Made by a program: the position numbers and the translations under genes
Shown: positions 38,179 through 46,323 of the stretch, piece by piece
How the letters are laid out: each line of letters starts with the position of its first letter
How positions within the stretch are numbered: the stretch's first letter is position 1
The notes under the pieces: generated by a model
What the model was told of the DNA's origin: nothing
The model's database searches: none
The model's input: only the letters and a program-made list of their open reading frames with translations
Source of the DNA: Streptacidiphilus neutrinimicus
GTDB lineage: Bacteria; Actinomycetota; Actinomycetes; Streptomycetales; Streptomycetaceae
Reading direction: 5' to 3'
Assembly (NCBI RefSeq): GCF_000787815.1
Contig: NZ_BBPO01000010.1
Coordinates: 87,375 to 143,271, forward strand
Length of the DNA stretch: 55,897 bases

Positions 38179-38370
38179 TCAGTACTCGGCCGGGAGCAGC
38201 AGCCACAGGGCCAGGTATATGAGCACCTGCGGCCCGGGCAGCAGGCAGGAGAGCAGGAAGAGCACGCGGACGGTGAGCGGGCTCAGCCCGAAGCGCCGGG
38301 CGATTCCCGCGCAGACACCGCCGATCATGCGGCCGCTGCGGGGGCGGGCGAGAGTGGCGGTCGCGGACAT
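38179..38370 (-). CDS. Small PspC-domain membrane protein
   Basis: A 63-residue protein consisting almost only of a PspC domain: RPRSGRMIGGVCAGIARRFGLSP then a membrane segment (LTVRVLFLLSCLLPGPQVLIYLALWLLLP). PspC proteins relate to envelope stress sensing; single-domain forms like this are common in actinomycetes and lack a defined role. The ATG at 38370 has GGAGTG about 7 nt upstream. Confidence 0.88.
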   Translation of the reverse strand: MSATATLARPRSGRMIGGVCAGIARRFGLSPLTVRVLFLLSCLLPGPQVLIYLALWLLLPAEY

Positions 38371-38431
38371 GGGATCACTCCTGTCGATCGGGCCGCCCCC
38401 GTGCTCCGGGGCCGGCCGCCGGCTTGATGTC

Positions 38432-39169
38432 TCAAGCCTCTCGCGCAGGGAGAGCGGCGGCGTCAGTCCCGCCGATGATTCGCACCCTTCCGGGATTCGT
38501 GCCCCGGAAGGTCCTGGTCTCAGGGGTGCTCTCAGGGTCGCCCTCAGGGTCGCCCTCAGGGGCGCTCGCCGCGTACGCCGCGTCGCTCCGCCCGAGCTGC
38601 ACCGCCGCGCGGTGGCGCAGCCAGGCACGGGCCGGGGGGACCACCGCCAGGTGGGTCAGCGCGATCCCGATGCAGGCCAGCAGGATGTCGTCGACGTTGA
38701 GCAGCCGTAGTGAGAGCGTGGTCTGCAGCACCTCCAGGCCGGTCGCGACGAGGACGCCCGCCAGCAGGGTGCGCGTGAACGAGAGCAGCAGCGGTGCGTC
38801 CCGGCGACCGCCGGCCAGCGGCAGCAGGACCCCCAGCGGCGCCAGCGCGAGCAGGCTGCGCAGCAGCTCCAGGTAGTTCCGCAGAGTGCCGCCGGCCAAC
38901 TCGGCGCGGACCGAGGCGAACGGCGTGAGGTTGCTGTCGGCGAGCCAGACCGCCGGGGTGCTGCGCAAGGTGGTCCACAGCAGCAGCGTCAGATGGACCG
39001 TCAGCAGCAGCAGGCCGAGGCGTCGGGCGCCCGCGTGGACGGCGGGCGTCGCGCCGCCCGATCGGGCGGCGAAGGGACGGGGATCAGCGCTGCTCTCTCC
39101 GTGCTGCACGCCAGCAGGGACGCGCGGGGTGGGGCGCGTGGTTGCGTGTGACGTTGTGTGCGCCGTCAC
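38432..39169 (-). CDS. VanZ family protein
   Basis: A 245-residue membrane protein with a VanZ-like domain: about four hydrophobic segments, with SNLTPFASVRAELAGGTLRNYLELLRSLLALAPLGVLLPL and EVLQTTLSLRLLNVDDILLACIGI (the NVDD/D motif of VanZ). The C-terminal tail contains PEGDPEGDPE from a 12-bp DNA repeat and shows no family match. The start is a GTG at 39169; the first 45 residues are low-complexity, so a later start is possible. VanZ proteins relate to teicoplanin tolerance or wall-active compounds in some bacteria. Confidence 0.83.
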   Translation of the reverse strand: MTAHTTSHATTRPTPRVPAGVQHGESSADPRPFAARSGGATPAVHAGARRLGLLLLTVHLTLLLWTTLRSTPAVWLADSNLTPFASVRAELAGGTLRNYLELLRSLLALAPLGVLLPLAGGRRDAPLLLSFTRTLLAGVLVATGLEVLQTTLSLRLLNVDDILLACIGIALTHLAVVPPARAWLRHRAAVQLGRSDAAYAASAPEGDPEGDPESTPETRTFRGTNPGRVRIIGGTDAAALPAREA

Positions 39170-39279
39170 GTGCGCGCCCAGCCCGGCGGCCGCTGCCGTC
39201 CGCCCCCCGCGCTCCCGCCCGGTAGGGCCTCACCGCGCGTGCGGTCTCGGCGCCGACGTCGGCGCCGCGGGCGGCCGCG

Positions 39280-40002
39280 TCACGGCGTGCCGTTGGCGGA
39301 GACGCCGGGGCAGTCGTTCACGGAGAACCCCGACGAGGACGGCACGGACGAGGCGTTCCCGGCAGGCGAGGCAGGCGAGGCAGCCGAGGCCGACGAGGAG
39401 GCCGGGGACGCCGCGCGGGGCGCGGCGGACTGGTGGGGCGTCGCTCGCTCCGAGCCGGAGACGGCGGACGGACGCGTCGTGGACGCCGGCCCGGACCCGC
39501 TGCCGGACCCGCTCGCGGCCCCGGACGACAACTGCCCGGGACCGACCGGAAGCGCGGAGGCCAGGGCCTCCCACGGCGTCTCCGACGAGAGCTGCGAGGG
39601 CAAGTCGCTGGGAACGCCCGGCAGCACGTACGTCGGCGCCTGGGTGGTGAGGACGGCCGGTCCCGTGCTGTCGGCCGACGGTGCGCCCGTCGCTCCCGGC
39701 GTCGGCGGGCACGCGGTGCGGGAGGCGGGGATGCCCGCGTCGACCGGCACGGCGGTGCTGCGGATGCCGCACCCGCTCAGGGTGACCGCGGCGATCGCGG
39801 CGACGACGACCGCGGACAGCGCGGCCGTGGCCGCGTGCCCCCGCCGACGGCCCGCGCCCGGGCCCGCGCCCTGCCCGGGAGCCCCTTCCGCGGGCGAGGG
39901 ACCCGGGGAGGCCCCACGCCCGAAGGACCCGTTCGGGACCGCTCTGGTCGGGACGGCCCTGGTCCGGGCGGACCTGGCCACCGTGCGCTGGGTGGTGCTC
40001 AT
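39280..40002 (-). CDS. Lipoprotein of the afsQ operon
   Basis: A 240-residue lipoprotein. A long basic cytoplasmic start (Arg-rich to about residue 58) is followed by the hydrophobic segment ALSAVVVAAIAAVTLSGC, in which LSGC is the lipobox. The mature part is Pro/Ser/Thr-rich with low-complexity Ser/Ala repeats near the C-terminus and two cysteines (TACPP, VNDCPG). Its ATG overlaps the afsQ2 stop (ATGA at 39999-40002), so it is the third gene of the operon. By analogy with CseA of the CseBC system it may modulate the kinase outside the membrane; that is inference. Confidence 0.85.
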   Translation of the reverse strand: MSTTQRTVARSARTRAVPTRAVPNGSFGRGASPGPSPAEGAPGQGAGPGAGRRRGHAATAALSAVVVAAIAAVTLSGCGIRSTAVPVDAGIPASRTACPPTPGATGAPSADSTGPAVLTTQAPTYVLPGVPSDLPSQLSSETPWEALASALPVGPGQLSSGAASGSGSGSGPASTTRPSAVSGSERATPHQSAAPRAASPASSSASAASPASPAGNASSVPSSSGFSVNDCPGVSANGTP

Positions 40003-41600
40003 TGCGTGATGCCGTCCTTGATCGGCGGGTTCTTCGGCAGCCGGAGCGTGAAGACGGCCCCGGCGCCGTCCGCGGCGTTGGCCGCGGTGATGGCGCCGCC
40101 GTGGATGCGGGCGTTCTCCATCGCGATCGACAGGCCGAGTCCACTGCCCTCGGAGCGGCGGCGCGAGGCGTCCGCCTTGAAGAACCGGTCGAAGACGTGG
40201 GGCAGGACGTCGTCCGGGATGCCCGGGCCGCCGTCGGCGACCTCGACGACCAGCCAGTCGCCGTGCGCGTCGGACTCCTCGCGGGCCCGGACGCGTACCG
40301 GCGAGCCGCCGTGCTTGAGCGCGTTGCCGATCAGGTTGGCCAGCACCACGTCGATGCGGCGCGGGTCCAGCCGGGCGACCAGGCCGCGCGGCGCGTCCAG
40401 CTCGACGGCGTCCAGCCAGGCGCGGGCGTCGATGGTGGAGGTGATCAGGTCGGCGATGTCGACCTCGTCGAGGACCACCTTGGCGGTGCCCGCGTCGAAG
40501 CGGGTCACCTCCATGAGGTTCTCCACCAGCTCGGTCAGCCGCCGGGTCTCGCTGACGACCAGGCGCACGGCCGGCTCGATCATGGGATCGAGCATGTCCG
40601 CCTCGTCCTCGAGGATGTCCGTGACGGCGGTCATCGCCGTCAGCGGCGTGCGCAGCTCGTGCGACATGTCGGCCACGAAGCGGCGGCTGGCGTGCTCGCG
40701 CGCGCTCAACTCGTCGACCTGCGCCTCCAGCGCGGCCGCCGTGTGGTTGAACGTCCGTGACAGCTCCGCCAGCTCGTCCTGGCCGGTGACGTCCAGGCGG
40801 GTGTCGAGGTTGCCCTCGCCCAGTCGGCGCGCGGCCTCCGCGAGCCGGGCCACCGGCTTCAGCACGGTGGCCGCCGCGGCCTGGGCCAGCAGCGCGGCCC
40901 CCACCAGGGCCAGCAGCGTCGCGATGCCCAGCGACCAGGCCAGCGAGTCCAGGTCGCGCTGCTCGTCGTCCAGGGACTTGAACATGTAGGCCGTCGGCCC
41001 GCTCGGCAGCACCTTGGTGCCGCCGATCAGGTAGGGCACGCCGCCCAGGTTCACCCGCTGCCAGAACAGGTGGTACTGGCCCGGGGACGTGGTGCAGTGC
41101 ATGCACGGCTGCTCGACCTGTCGGCGCAGCGCGTCGGGCACGTCGGCGGCCGTGTAGTGGGAACGCAGCGAGGCCACCGTGCAGCTCGGCGAGGTCATCG
41201 CGACGTCGTAGCGGAGCCCGGTGGTGGCCACGACGTTGGCGGCCAGCTGCAGGTCCTGGCAGCTCGGCTCCAGCGGCAGCGCGGTGACAGTGCGGTCGAG
41301 CTGGTTGCGGAAGTCGGCCAGGGCCGTGTCCTGGGTGCGCTTGAGCACCGCGTCGCGGTTGAGCCAGTACGCGATGCCCGAGGAGGAGACCGCCGCCGCC
41401 AGGGCGACCACCGAGCAGACGGCGATCATCCTTATCCGCAGCGACGTCAGCCGCAGCCGACGCACCACCCAGCTGGCGCGCGGGTGCGCCGGACCCGGCT
41501 CGGCCCCGTGCGGGGGCACGCCGGAGCTCTGGCCGGAGGGGGAGCGATCGTGGCCGTGGCCGTTGCCGGACGGCGCGGTGGTCGTGGAGCCCTTGGTCAC
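39999..41600 (-). CDS. afsQ2: Sensor histidine kinase AfsQ2
   Basis: A 533-residue membrane kinase. Two membrane segments (MIAVCSVVALAAAVSSSGIAYWL near 58-80 and LAWSLGIATLLALVGAALLAQAAAA) flank an extracytoplasmic domain with several cysteines, including EPSC, SPSC and QPCMHC. A HAMP domain follows, then the phospho-acceptor SHELRTPL, the N box NLIGNALKHGG, and the G boxes VADGGPGIPDD and GSGLGLSIAM. The GTG start overlaps the afsQ1 stop (GTGA at 41597-41600). In Streptomyces coelicolor AfsQ1/Q2 links nitrogen state to antibiotic production and development. Confidence 0.93.
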   Translation of the reverse strand: MTKGSTTTAPSGNGHGHDRSPSGQSSGVPPHGAEPGPAHPRASWVVRRLRLTSLRIRMIAVCSVVALAAAVSSSGIAYWLNRDAVLKRTQDTALADFRNQLDRTVTALPLEPSCQDLQLAANVVATTGLRYDVAMTSPSCTVASLRSHYTAADVPDALRRQVEQPCMHCTTSPGQYHLFWQRVNLGGVPYLIGGTKVLPSGPTAYMFKSLDDEQRDLDSLAWSLGIATLLALVGAALLAQAAAATVLKPVARLAEAARRLGEGNLDTRLDVTGQDELAELSRTFNHTAAALEAQVDELSAREHASRRFVADMSHELRTPLTAMTAVTDILEDEADMLDPMIEPAVRLVVSETRRLTELVENLMEVTRFDAGTAKVVLDEVDIADLITSTIDARAWLDAVELDAPRGLVARLDPRRIDVVLANLIGNALKHGGSPVRVRAREESDAHGDWLVVEVADGGPGIPDDVLPHVFDRFFKADASRRRSEGSGLGLSIAMENARIHGGAITAANAADGAGAVFTLRLPKNPPIKDGITQ

Positions 41601-42274
41601 GCCGGGGCGTCCAGGCGGTAGCCGACACCGCGCACGGTGCGGATCAGGGTGGGCGCGGACGGCACGTCCTCGACCTTGGCGCGCAGGCGCTGGACGCAGG
41701 CGTCCACCAGCCGGGAGTCGCCCAGGTAGTCGTGCTCCCAGACCAGCCGCAGCAGCTGCTGGCGCGACAGCGCCTGGCCGGGCCGACGGCTCAGTTCCAG
41801 CAGCAGCCGCAGCTCGGTCGGGGTCAGCTGGAGCTCCGCGCCGCGCTTCGTCACGGTCATCGCGTTGCGGTCGATCACCAGGTCGCCGAAGGCCGCCGAG
41901 TCCGAGCTCTCCCGCTCGCCGCGCCGCAGCACCGCGCGGATGCGCGCGTCCAGGACACGCGGCTGCACCGGCTTGACGACGTAGTCGTCCGCCCCGGACT
42001 CCAGCCCGACCACCACGTCGATGTCGTCGGAGCGCGCCGTCAGCAGGATGATCGGCAGCTGGTCGGTGCGGCGGATACGCCGGCAGACCTCGAAGCCGTC
42101 GATGCCGGGCAGCATGACGTCGAGCACGATCAGGTCCGGGCGCTGCTCCTTGAAGAGCTTCAGGCCGTCCTCGCCGGAGGCGGCCACGGAGACACGGTGA
42201 CCCTGGCGGGTCAGCGCGAGCTCCAGTCCGGTACGGATCGCGTCGTCGTCCTCGATGAGCAACAGGTGAGACAC
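41597..42274 (-). CDS. afsQ1: Response regulator AfsQ1 (OmpR/PhoB family)
   Basis: A 225-residue regulator, the same length as S. coelicolor AfsQ1. Receiver domain: IEDDDAIRTG, phospho-acceptor Asp52 in LIVLDVMLPG, LLTARSDDIDVVVGLESGADDYVVKP. The C-terminal winged helix contains LTPTELRLLLELSRRPGQALSRQQLLRLVWEHDYLGDSRLVDACVQRLR. The GTG at 42274 is chosen: it aligns with the known N-terminus and has CACAAT 7 nt upstream (leaderless), whereas the ATG at 42283 adds three residues without a ribosome-binding site. It is divergent from sigQ, a known AfsQ1 target, and an AfsQ1 box lies between. Confidence 0.95.
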   Translation of the reverse strand: MSHLLLIEDDDAIRTGLELALTRQGHRVSVAASGEDGLKLFKEQRPDLIVLDVMLPGIDGFEVCRRIRRTDQLPIILLTARSDDIDVVVGLESGADDYVVKPVQPRVLDARIRAVLRRGERESSDSAAFGDLVIDRNAMTVTKRGAELQLTPTELRLLLELSRRPGQALSRQQLLRLVWEHDYLGDSRLVDACVQRLRAKVEDVPSAPTLIRTVRGVGYRLDAPA

Positions 42275-42346
42275 GCGGTTCATTGTGGCGTACCGCCCGC
42301 GCGGGATCGACCCTCCCGTGCGCCGGGGTACGGCGTGGCAGCCTCT

Positions 42347-42362
42347 GTGACACGCCTGTGAC
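42347..42362. promoter_or_regulatory. AfsQ1 box between afsQ1 and sigQ
   Basis: GTGAC, six bases, GTGAC (42347-42351 and 42358-42362) fits the published AfsQ1 consensus GTnAC-n6-GTnAC exactly. It lies 125 bp upstream of the sigQ start and 72 bp from the afsQ1 start, so AfsQ1-P can activate sigQ and perhaps affect its own operon. Confidence 0.85.
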
Positions 42363-42487
42363 AGTCGACGGACAGGGCGATGAAAACCCCCGGGCAGGAT
42401 TTTCTCTGTCGGGCGGAACCAGCGCCCGGCAGCAAGCACCGAGGCGCGGCAACGAGCAGCACCGACCGGAATCCGAGGGAGTACCCG

Positions 42488-43147
42488 ATGAACGCAGTCC
42501 TCGAGGCGCACGCCGACAAGGCCGCCGCGACCCTGCCTCACCAGACGTACTCCGTCCGTCACCTTCACGCCGTGGGACGCCACGAGGCGGCGTTCGGTTC
42601 CACGGGCGCCTGGGAGTCCGGCAACGCCGACGACTTCACCGCCTACGTGAAGGAGCGCCGGGCCTCGCTCTACGCCACGGCCTACCACCTGACCGGGGAC
42701 CGCTTCGCGGCCGAGGACCTGCTGCAGAGCGCGCTCTTCAGCACTTACCGGGCCTGGGACCGGATCTCCGACAAGGCCGCGGTCGGCGGCTACATGCGCC
42801 GCACCATGACCAACCTGCACATCTCGGCGTGGCGCCGCCGCAAGGTCAACGAGTACCCCACCGAGGAGATGCCGGAGACCGCGGGCGACACCGACGCGAT
42901 GGGCGGCACGGAGCTGCGTACGGTGCTGTGGCAGGCGCTGGCCAAGCTCCCGGAGAACCAGCGCACCATGCTGGTGCTGCGCTACTACGAGGGCAAGACC
43001 GACCCGGAGATCGCCGACGTGCTGGGGATCAGCGTCGGCACGGTCAAGAGCGGCATCTGGCGCGCGCTGCGCCGGCTCCGCGAGGACGAGACGCTGGCGG
43101 CGCAGGACGGGGACCTGGGCCACGCCTTCGGCGAGCTCGTCGCCTGA
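42488..43147 (+). CDS. sigQ: ECF/SigE-type RNA polymerase sigma factor SigQ
   Basis: A 219-residue group IV sigma factor. Region 2 reads FTAYVKERRASLYATAYHLTGDRFAAEDLLQSALFSTYRAWDRI; region 4 reads LAKLPENQRTMLVLRYYEGKTDPEIADVLGISVGTVKSGIWRALRRLRE. The first 50 residues are a non-conserved extension (EAHADKAAATLPHQ). The ATG at 42488 has GAGGGAG about 6 nt upstream. It is divergent from afsQ1-afsQ2, which is the arrangement and the regulatory link known in S. coelicolor. No anti-sigma gene lies beside it. Confidence 0.94.
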   Translation: MNAVLEAHADKAAATLPHQTYSVRHLHAVGRHEAAFGSTGAWESGNADDFTAYVKERRASLYATAYHLTGDRFAAEDLLQSALFSTYRAWDRISDKAAVGGYMRRTMTNLHISAWRRRKVNEYPTEEMPETAGDTDAMGGTELRTVLWQALAKLPENQRTMLVLRYYEGKTDPEIADVLGISVGTVKSGIWRALRRLREDETLAAQDGDLGHAFGELVA

Positions 43148-43176
43148 GAGCGACACAGACCACATTTGAGGGGGAG

Positions 43177-43203
43177 GCTGTGGGCACGGGGGTAGCCCAC
43201 AGC
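43177..43203 (+). terminator. Hairpin after sigQ
   Basis: GCTGTGGGC (43177-43185) pairs with GCCCACAGC (43195-43203), perfect 9-bp stem, 30 nt after the sigQ stop. A second, bidirectional hairpin follows. Confidence 0.65.
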
Positions 43204-43209
43204 AGCACG

Positions 43210-43251
43210 AGGCCTGGGCTTCGGCGTTGGGGGACGCCGGGGTCCAGGCCT
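43210..43251. terminator. Bidirectional hairpin between sigQ and the uridine-kinase-like gene
   Basis: Outer stem AGGCCTGG (43210-43217) with CCAGGCCT (43244-43251), inner stem CGGCGT with ACGCCG (43222-43227, 43234-43239). It separates two convergent genes and abuts the 3' end of the kinase-like gene. Confidence 0.75.
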
Positions 43252-43259
43252 TCTGTGTG

Positions 43260-43898
43260 TCACGCCGCGGCTGGCTGGAAGGGCAGTGCCTCGCGCCCAC
43301 GGGCACTGAGGCGCTCCAGTGCCTCGCGGCCGTTGCACGGGGTGGCCCCGAGCTCCTTCTGCCGGGTGATCACGGCCCGCTCGGCGCGCATCAGGCGGTA
43401 GCCGCGGCGCAGCAGGTACGGGACGGACTTGCGGGCCTCGCGGACGTCGCGGAGGAAGCGGCGGTAGGCCGTCGTGAACGCGTGGTTGCGCAGGCAGATC
43501 GCGTCCGCGAGCAGGCCCTCGGCCTCGCACGCGCGGACGATCTCGGCGGCGAAGATGCCCTCGGCGATGAACGCGGCGGTTCCGTCGAGCGTGATCGTGT
43601 GGGTGCCGACGCGGCCGTTCGCGGGGATCGAGTAGACCGGGACGTCCGTCGAACCCGTGTCACAGAGCGCGCGGATCGCCGCCATCGCCTCGTCGAAGTG
43701 CCAGGACTGCGGGTCGTCCCAGTCGACGCTGCCGTCGTGGAGCCGGGGGAGCGTCGGGTCGTCGCCGTCCTTGTAGAAGTCGTCGAGCTGGAGCACCGGG
43801 AGCCCGGCGCGCTCGGCGAGGGTGGACTTGCCGGAACCGGAGGGGCCGCAGAGGAGGATGACGCGCGCCGGGGAAGGGTTCACGGAAGAGGTAGCCAC
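43260..43898 (-). CDS. Uridine kinase-like P-loop protein
   Basis: A 212-residue P-loop kinase of the uridine kinase/phosphoribulokinase type: ARVILLCGPSGSGKSTLAERAGLPVLQLDDFYKDGDDPTLP contains the Walker A and the DDFYK acceptor motif; FIAEGIFAAEI and RRFLRDVREARKSVPYLLRRG follow. Uridine kinases phosphorylate uridine/cytidine, a salvage branch opposite to the catabolic genes around it. The start is uncertain: GTG at 43898 (CACACT 8 nt upstream) is preferred, ATG at 43916 would add six residues. No nucleoside operator is seen upstream. Confidence 0.83.
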   Translation of the reverse strand: MATSSVNPSPARVILLCGPSGSGKSTLAERAGLPVLQLDDFYKDGDDPTLPRLHDGSVDWDDPQSWHFDEAMAAIRALCDTGSTDVPVYSIPANGRVGTHTITLDGTAAFIAEGIFAAEIVRACEAEGLLADAICLRNHAFTTAYRRFLRDVREARKSVPYLLRRGYRLMRAERAVITRQKELGATPCNGREALERLSARGREALPFQPAAA

Positions 43899-43931
43899 GG
43901 GACACCAGTGTGACATCCCCAGGTAAAGGAA

Positions 43932-43966
43932 CGGGCACGTGCTCACGGCGAGAGAGCACGTGCCCG
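43932..43966. terminator. Hairpin terminator of the deoC-aldehyde dehydrogenase operon
   Basis: A perfect 13-bp stem, CGGGCACGTGCTC (43932-43944) with GAGCACGTGCCCG (43954-43966), 9-nt loop. It lies 18 nt past the stop of the short aldehyde dehydrogenase gene on the minus strand; TTCCTTT follows on that strand. Confidence 0.88.
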
Positions 43967-43983
43967 CGTCGGTGAGGGGAGAG

Positions 43984-44889
43984 TCACATCCCCATCGGGT
44001 GCCAGACCGTCTTGGTCTCCAGGAAGGTGAGCAGACGGTCGGTGCCGGGCGCGGTCGTCCAGTCGTGGGACGCCGGCTCCGGGCGCAGGACGCGCTTGAG
44101 CGTGTCCGCCGCCGCGACCTCCAGGTCCTTGGCCGAGGCCGGCCCCTCCTCCGCCACGACGCCCGACAGGTCGAGCGCGTTGACGTCGGCGTGGGAGGCC
44201 AGCGTCGGGGCGATGTCCTCGGTGTGGCCCGAGATCAGGTTGACCACGCCGCCCGGCAGGTCGGAGGTGGCCAGCACCTCGCCCAGCGAGAGGCCGGGCA
44301 GCGGGGCGTTCGGGGCCAGCGCCACGACCGCGGTGTTGCCCGTCGCGATGACGGGGGCCAGCACCGAGACGAGGCCCAGCAGCGAGAAGCCGTTGCCGCC
44401 CTGCGGGGCGACGACGCCGACGACGCCGGTGGGCTCCGGGGTGGACAGGTTGAAGTACGGGCCGGCGACCGGGTTGGCGCTGCCCGCGACCTGGGCGACC
44501 TTGTCGGTCCAGCCCGCGTACCAGACCAGGCGGTCGATGGCGGCGTCGACGAGCGGCGCCGCCTTCTTCGCCGTCAGGCCCTCGGAGACCGCGACCTCGG
44601 CGAGGTACTGCTCGCGGCGGCCCTGGAGCATCTCGGCCGCGCGGTAGAGGATCTGACCGCGGTTGTACGCGGTCGCGCCGGACCAGCCACCGAAGGCCTT
44701 GCGCGCGGCGGAGACCGCGTCGCGGGTGTCCTTGCGGGTGCCCTGGGGGGCGTTGGCGAGCCACTCGCCGGTCTTGCGGTCGGTCACCTCGTACACCCGT
44801 CCGCTCTCGGAGCGCGGGAACTTGCCGCCGACGAAGAGCTTGTAGGTCTTGTAGACGTCAAGGCGGAGAGCACTGGTGGGCTCAGACAT
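43984..44889 (-). CDS. Half-length aldehyde dehydrogenase homologue lacking the catalytic half
   Basis: A 301-residue protein that matches the N-terminal NAD-binding part of aldehyde dehydrogenases (KLFVGGKFPRSESGRVYEVTD, GWSGATAYNRGQILYRAAEML, EPTGVVGVVAPQGGNGFSLLGLVSVLAPVIATGNTAVVALAP, DLPGGVVNLISGH) but ends with LTFLETKTVWHPMGM before any catalytic Cys motif. The frame is intact and coding-like to the end, so it is not a decayed copy. It overlaps the full-length enzyme gene by 8 bases, so both are translated together; it may form mixed oligomers or act as a structural/regulatory subunit. Similar short partners occur in streptomycetes. Confidence 0.85.
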   Translation of the reverse strand: MSEPTSALRLDVYKTYKLFVGGKFPRSESGRVYEVTDRKTGEWLANAPQGTRKDTRDAVSAARKAFGGWSGATAYNRGQILYRAAEMLQGRREQYLAEVAVSEGLTAKKAAPLVDAAIDRLVWYAGWTDKVAQVAGSANPVAGPYFNLSTPEPTGVVGVVAPQGGNGFSLLGLVSVLAPVIATGNTAVVALAPNAPLPGLSLGEVLATSDLPGGVVNLISGHTEDIAPTLASHADVNALDLSGVVAEEGPASAKDLEVAAADTLKRVLRPEPASHDWTTAPGTDRLLTFLETKTVWHPMGM

Positions 44890-46318
44890 CGAGGTAGGCC
44901 TCCAGACCGTGGCGACCGCCCTCGCGGCCGTAGCCCGACTCCTTGTAGCCGCCGAAGGGCGAGGTCGGGTCGAACTTGTTGAAGGTGTTGGACCACACCA
45001 CGCCGGCGCGGAGCTTGCTCGCCATCCACAGGATGCGCGAGCCCTTCTCGGTCCAGATGCCGGCCGACAGCCCGTACGGGGTGTTGTTGGCCTTGGCCAC
45101 GGCCTCCTCCGGCGTGCGGAAGGTCAGCACCGACAGGACCGGGCCGAAGATCTCCTCGCGGGCGATCCGGTGCGTGGCGGAGACGTTGCTGAACACCGTC
45201 GGGGCGAACCAGTAACCGGCGGACGGCAGCTCGCAGGAGGGGGACCAGCGCTCGGCGCCCTCGGCCTCGCCCGCGGCGGTCAGCTCCTGGATCCGCGCGA
45301 GCTGCGCGGCGGAGTTGATGGCGCCGACGTCGGTGTTCTTGTCCAGCGGGTCGCCGACGCGCAGCGTCGACATGCGGCGCTTGAGGGCGTCCATGACGTC
45401 GTCGTGGATCGACTCCTGGACCAGCAGGCGCGAGCCTGCGCAGCAGACGTGGCCCTGGTTGAAGAAGATGCCGTCGACGATGCCCTCGACCGCCTGGTCG
45501 ACCGGCGCGTCGTCGAAGACGATGTTGGCGGCCTTGCCGCCGAGCTCCAGCGACAGGCGCTTGGTCGTCCCGGCCAGGGTGCGCGCGATGGCGCGGCCGA
45601 CCTCGGTCGAGCCGGTGAACGCGACCTTGTCGATCTCCGGGTGCGCGGTCAGCGCGGCGCCGGTGCGTCCGTCGCCGGTGATGATGTTGACGACGCCCTT
45701 GGGCAGGCCCGCCTGGCGGCAGATCTCCGCGAAGCGCAGCGCGGTGAGGGGAGTCGTCTCGGCGGGCTTCAGCACGACCGTGTTGCCGGTGGCGAGCGCC
45801 GGGGCGATCTTCCACGCCAGCATCAGCAGCGGGAAGTTCCACGGGATGACCTGGGCGGCCACGCCCACCGGGCGCGGGTTGGCCCCGTAGCCCGCGAACT
45901 CCAGCTTGTCGGCCCAGCCGGCGTAGTAGAAGAAGTGCGCGGCGACCAGCGGCAGGTCGACGTCGCGGGTCTCCTTGATCGGCTTGCCGTTGTCGATCGA
46001 CTCCAGGACCGCCAGCTCGCGCGAGCGCTCCTGGATGATCCGGGCGATGCGGAACAGGTACTTGCCGCGCTCGGCGCCGGGCAGGGCGGACCAGGAGGTG
46101 AACGCCTTGCGGGCGGCGGCCACGGCGCGGTCCACGTCGGCCTCGGTGCCCTGGGCGAACTCCGCCAGGACCTCCTCGGTGGAGGGGTCGACGGTCTTCA
46201 GGGCCTCGGAGCCGGTGGACTCGACGAACTCGCCGTCGATGAAGTGCCCGTACGTCGAGGCGATGTCGCCGGCGGCGGCGCGCGACTCGGGCGCGGGGGC
46301 GTAGTCGAACAGTGCCAT
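44882..46318 (-). CDS. Aldehyde dehydrogenase
   Basis: A 478-residue NAD(P)-dependent aldehyde dehydrogenase. Catalytic parts are present: PWNFPLLMLAWKIAPALATGNTVVLKPAE, GSTEVGR, SLELGGKAANIVFDDA (general-base Glu region) and FFNQGHVCCAGSRLLVQ, with the nucleophilic Cys. It lies directly after deoC (5-nt gap) and before the half-length homologue. DeoC releases acetaldehyde from deoxyribose-5-phosphate, so oxidation of acetaldehyde to acetate is the likely job; this rests on context. Confidence 0.92.
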   Translation of the reverse strand: MALFDYAPAPESRAAAGDIASTYGHFIDGEFVESTGSEALKTVDPSTEEVLAEFAQGTEADVDRAVAAARKAFTSWSALPGAERGKYLFRIARIIQERSRELAVLESIDNGKPIKETRDVDLPLVAAHFFYYAGWADKLEFAGYGANPRPVGVAAQVIPWNFPLLMLAWKIAPALATGNTVVLKPAETTPLTALRFAEICRQAGLPKGVVNIITGDGRTGAALTAHPEIDKVAFTGSTEVGRAIARTLAGTTKRLSLELGGKAANIVFDDAPVDQAVEGIVDGIFFNQGHVCCAGSRLLVQESIHDDVMDALKRRMSTLRVGDPLDKNTDVGAINSAAQLARIQELTAAGEAEGAERWSPSCELPSAGYWFAPTVFSNVSATHRIAREEIFGPVLSVLTFRTPEEAVAKANNTPYGLSAGIWTEKGSRILWMASKLRAGVVWSNTFNKFDPTSPFGGYKESGYGREGGRHGLEAYLDV

Positions 46319-46323
46319 GGTGA

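Noticed and set aside
38520-38562. Repeated CCTCAGGGTCG units as a CRISPR-like or tandem array
   Set aside because: Only two to three 12-bp units, in frame in the VanZ-family gene tail (PEGDPEGDPE).
39280-41628. 782-codon minus frame running through the kinase and lipoprotein genes
   Set aside because: Only its last 240 codons (from 40002) are the real lipoprotein; the rest is out of frame with the kinase motifs.
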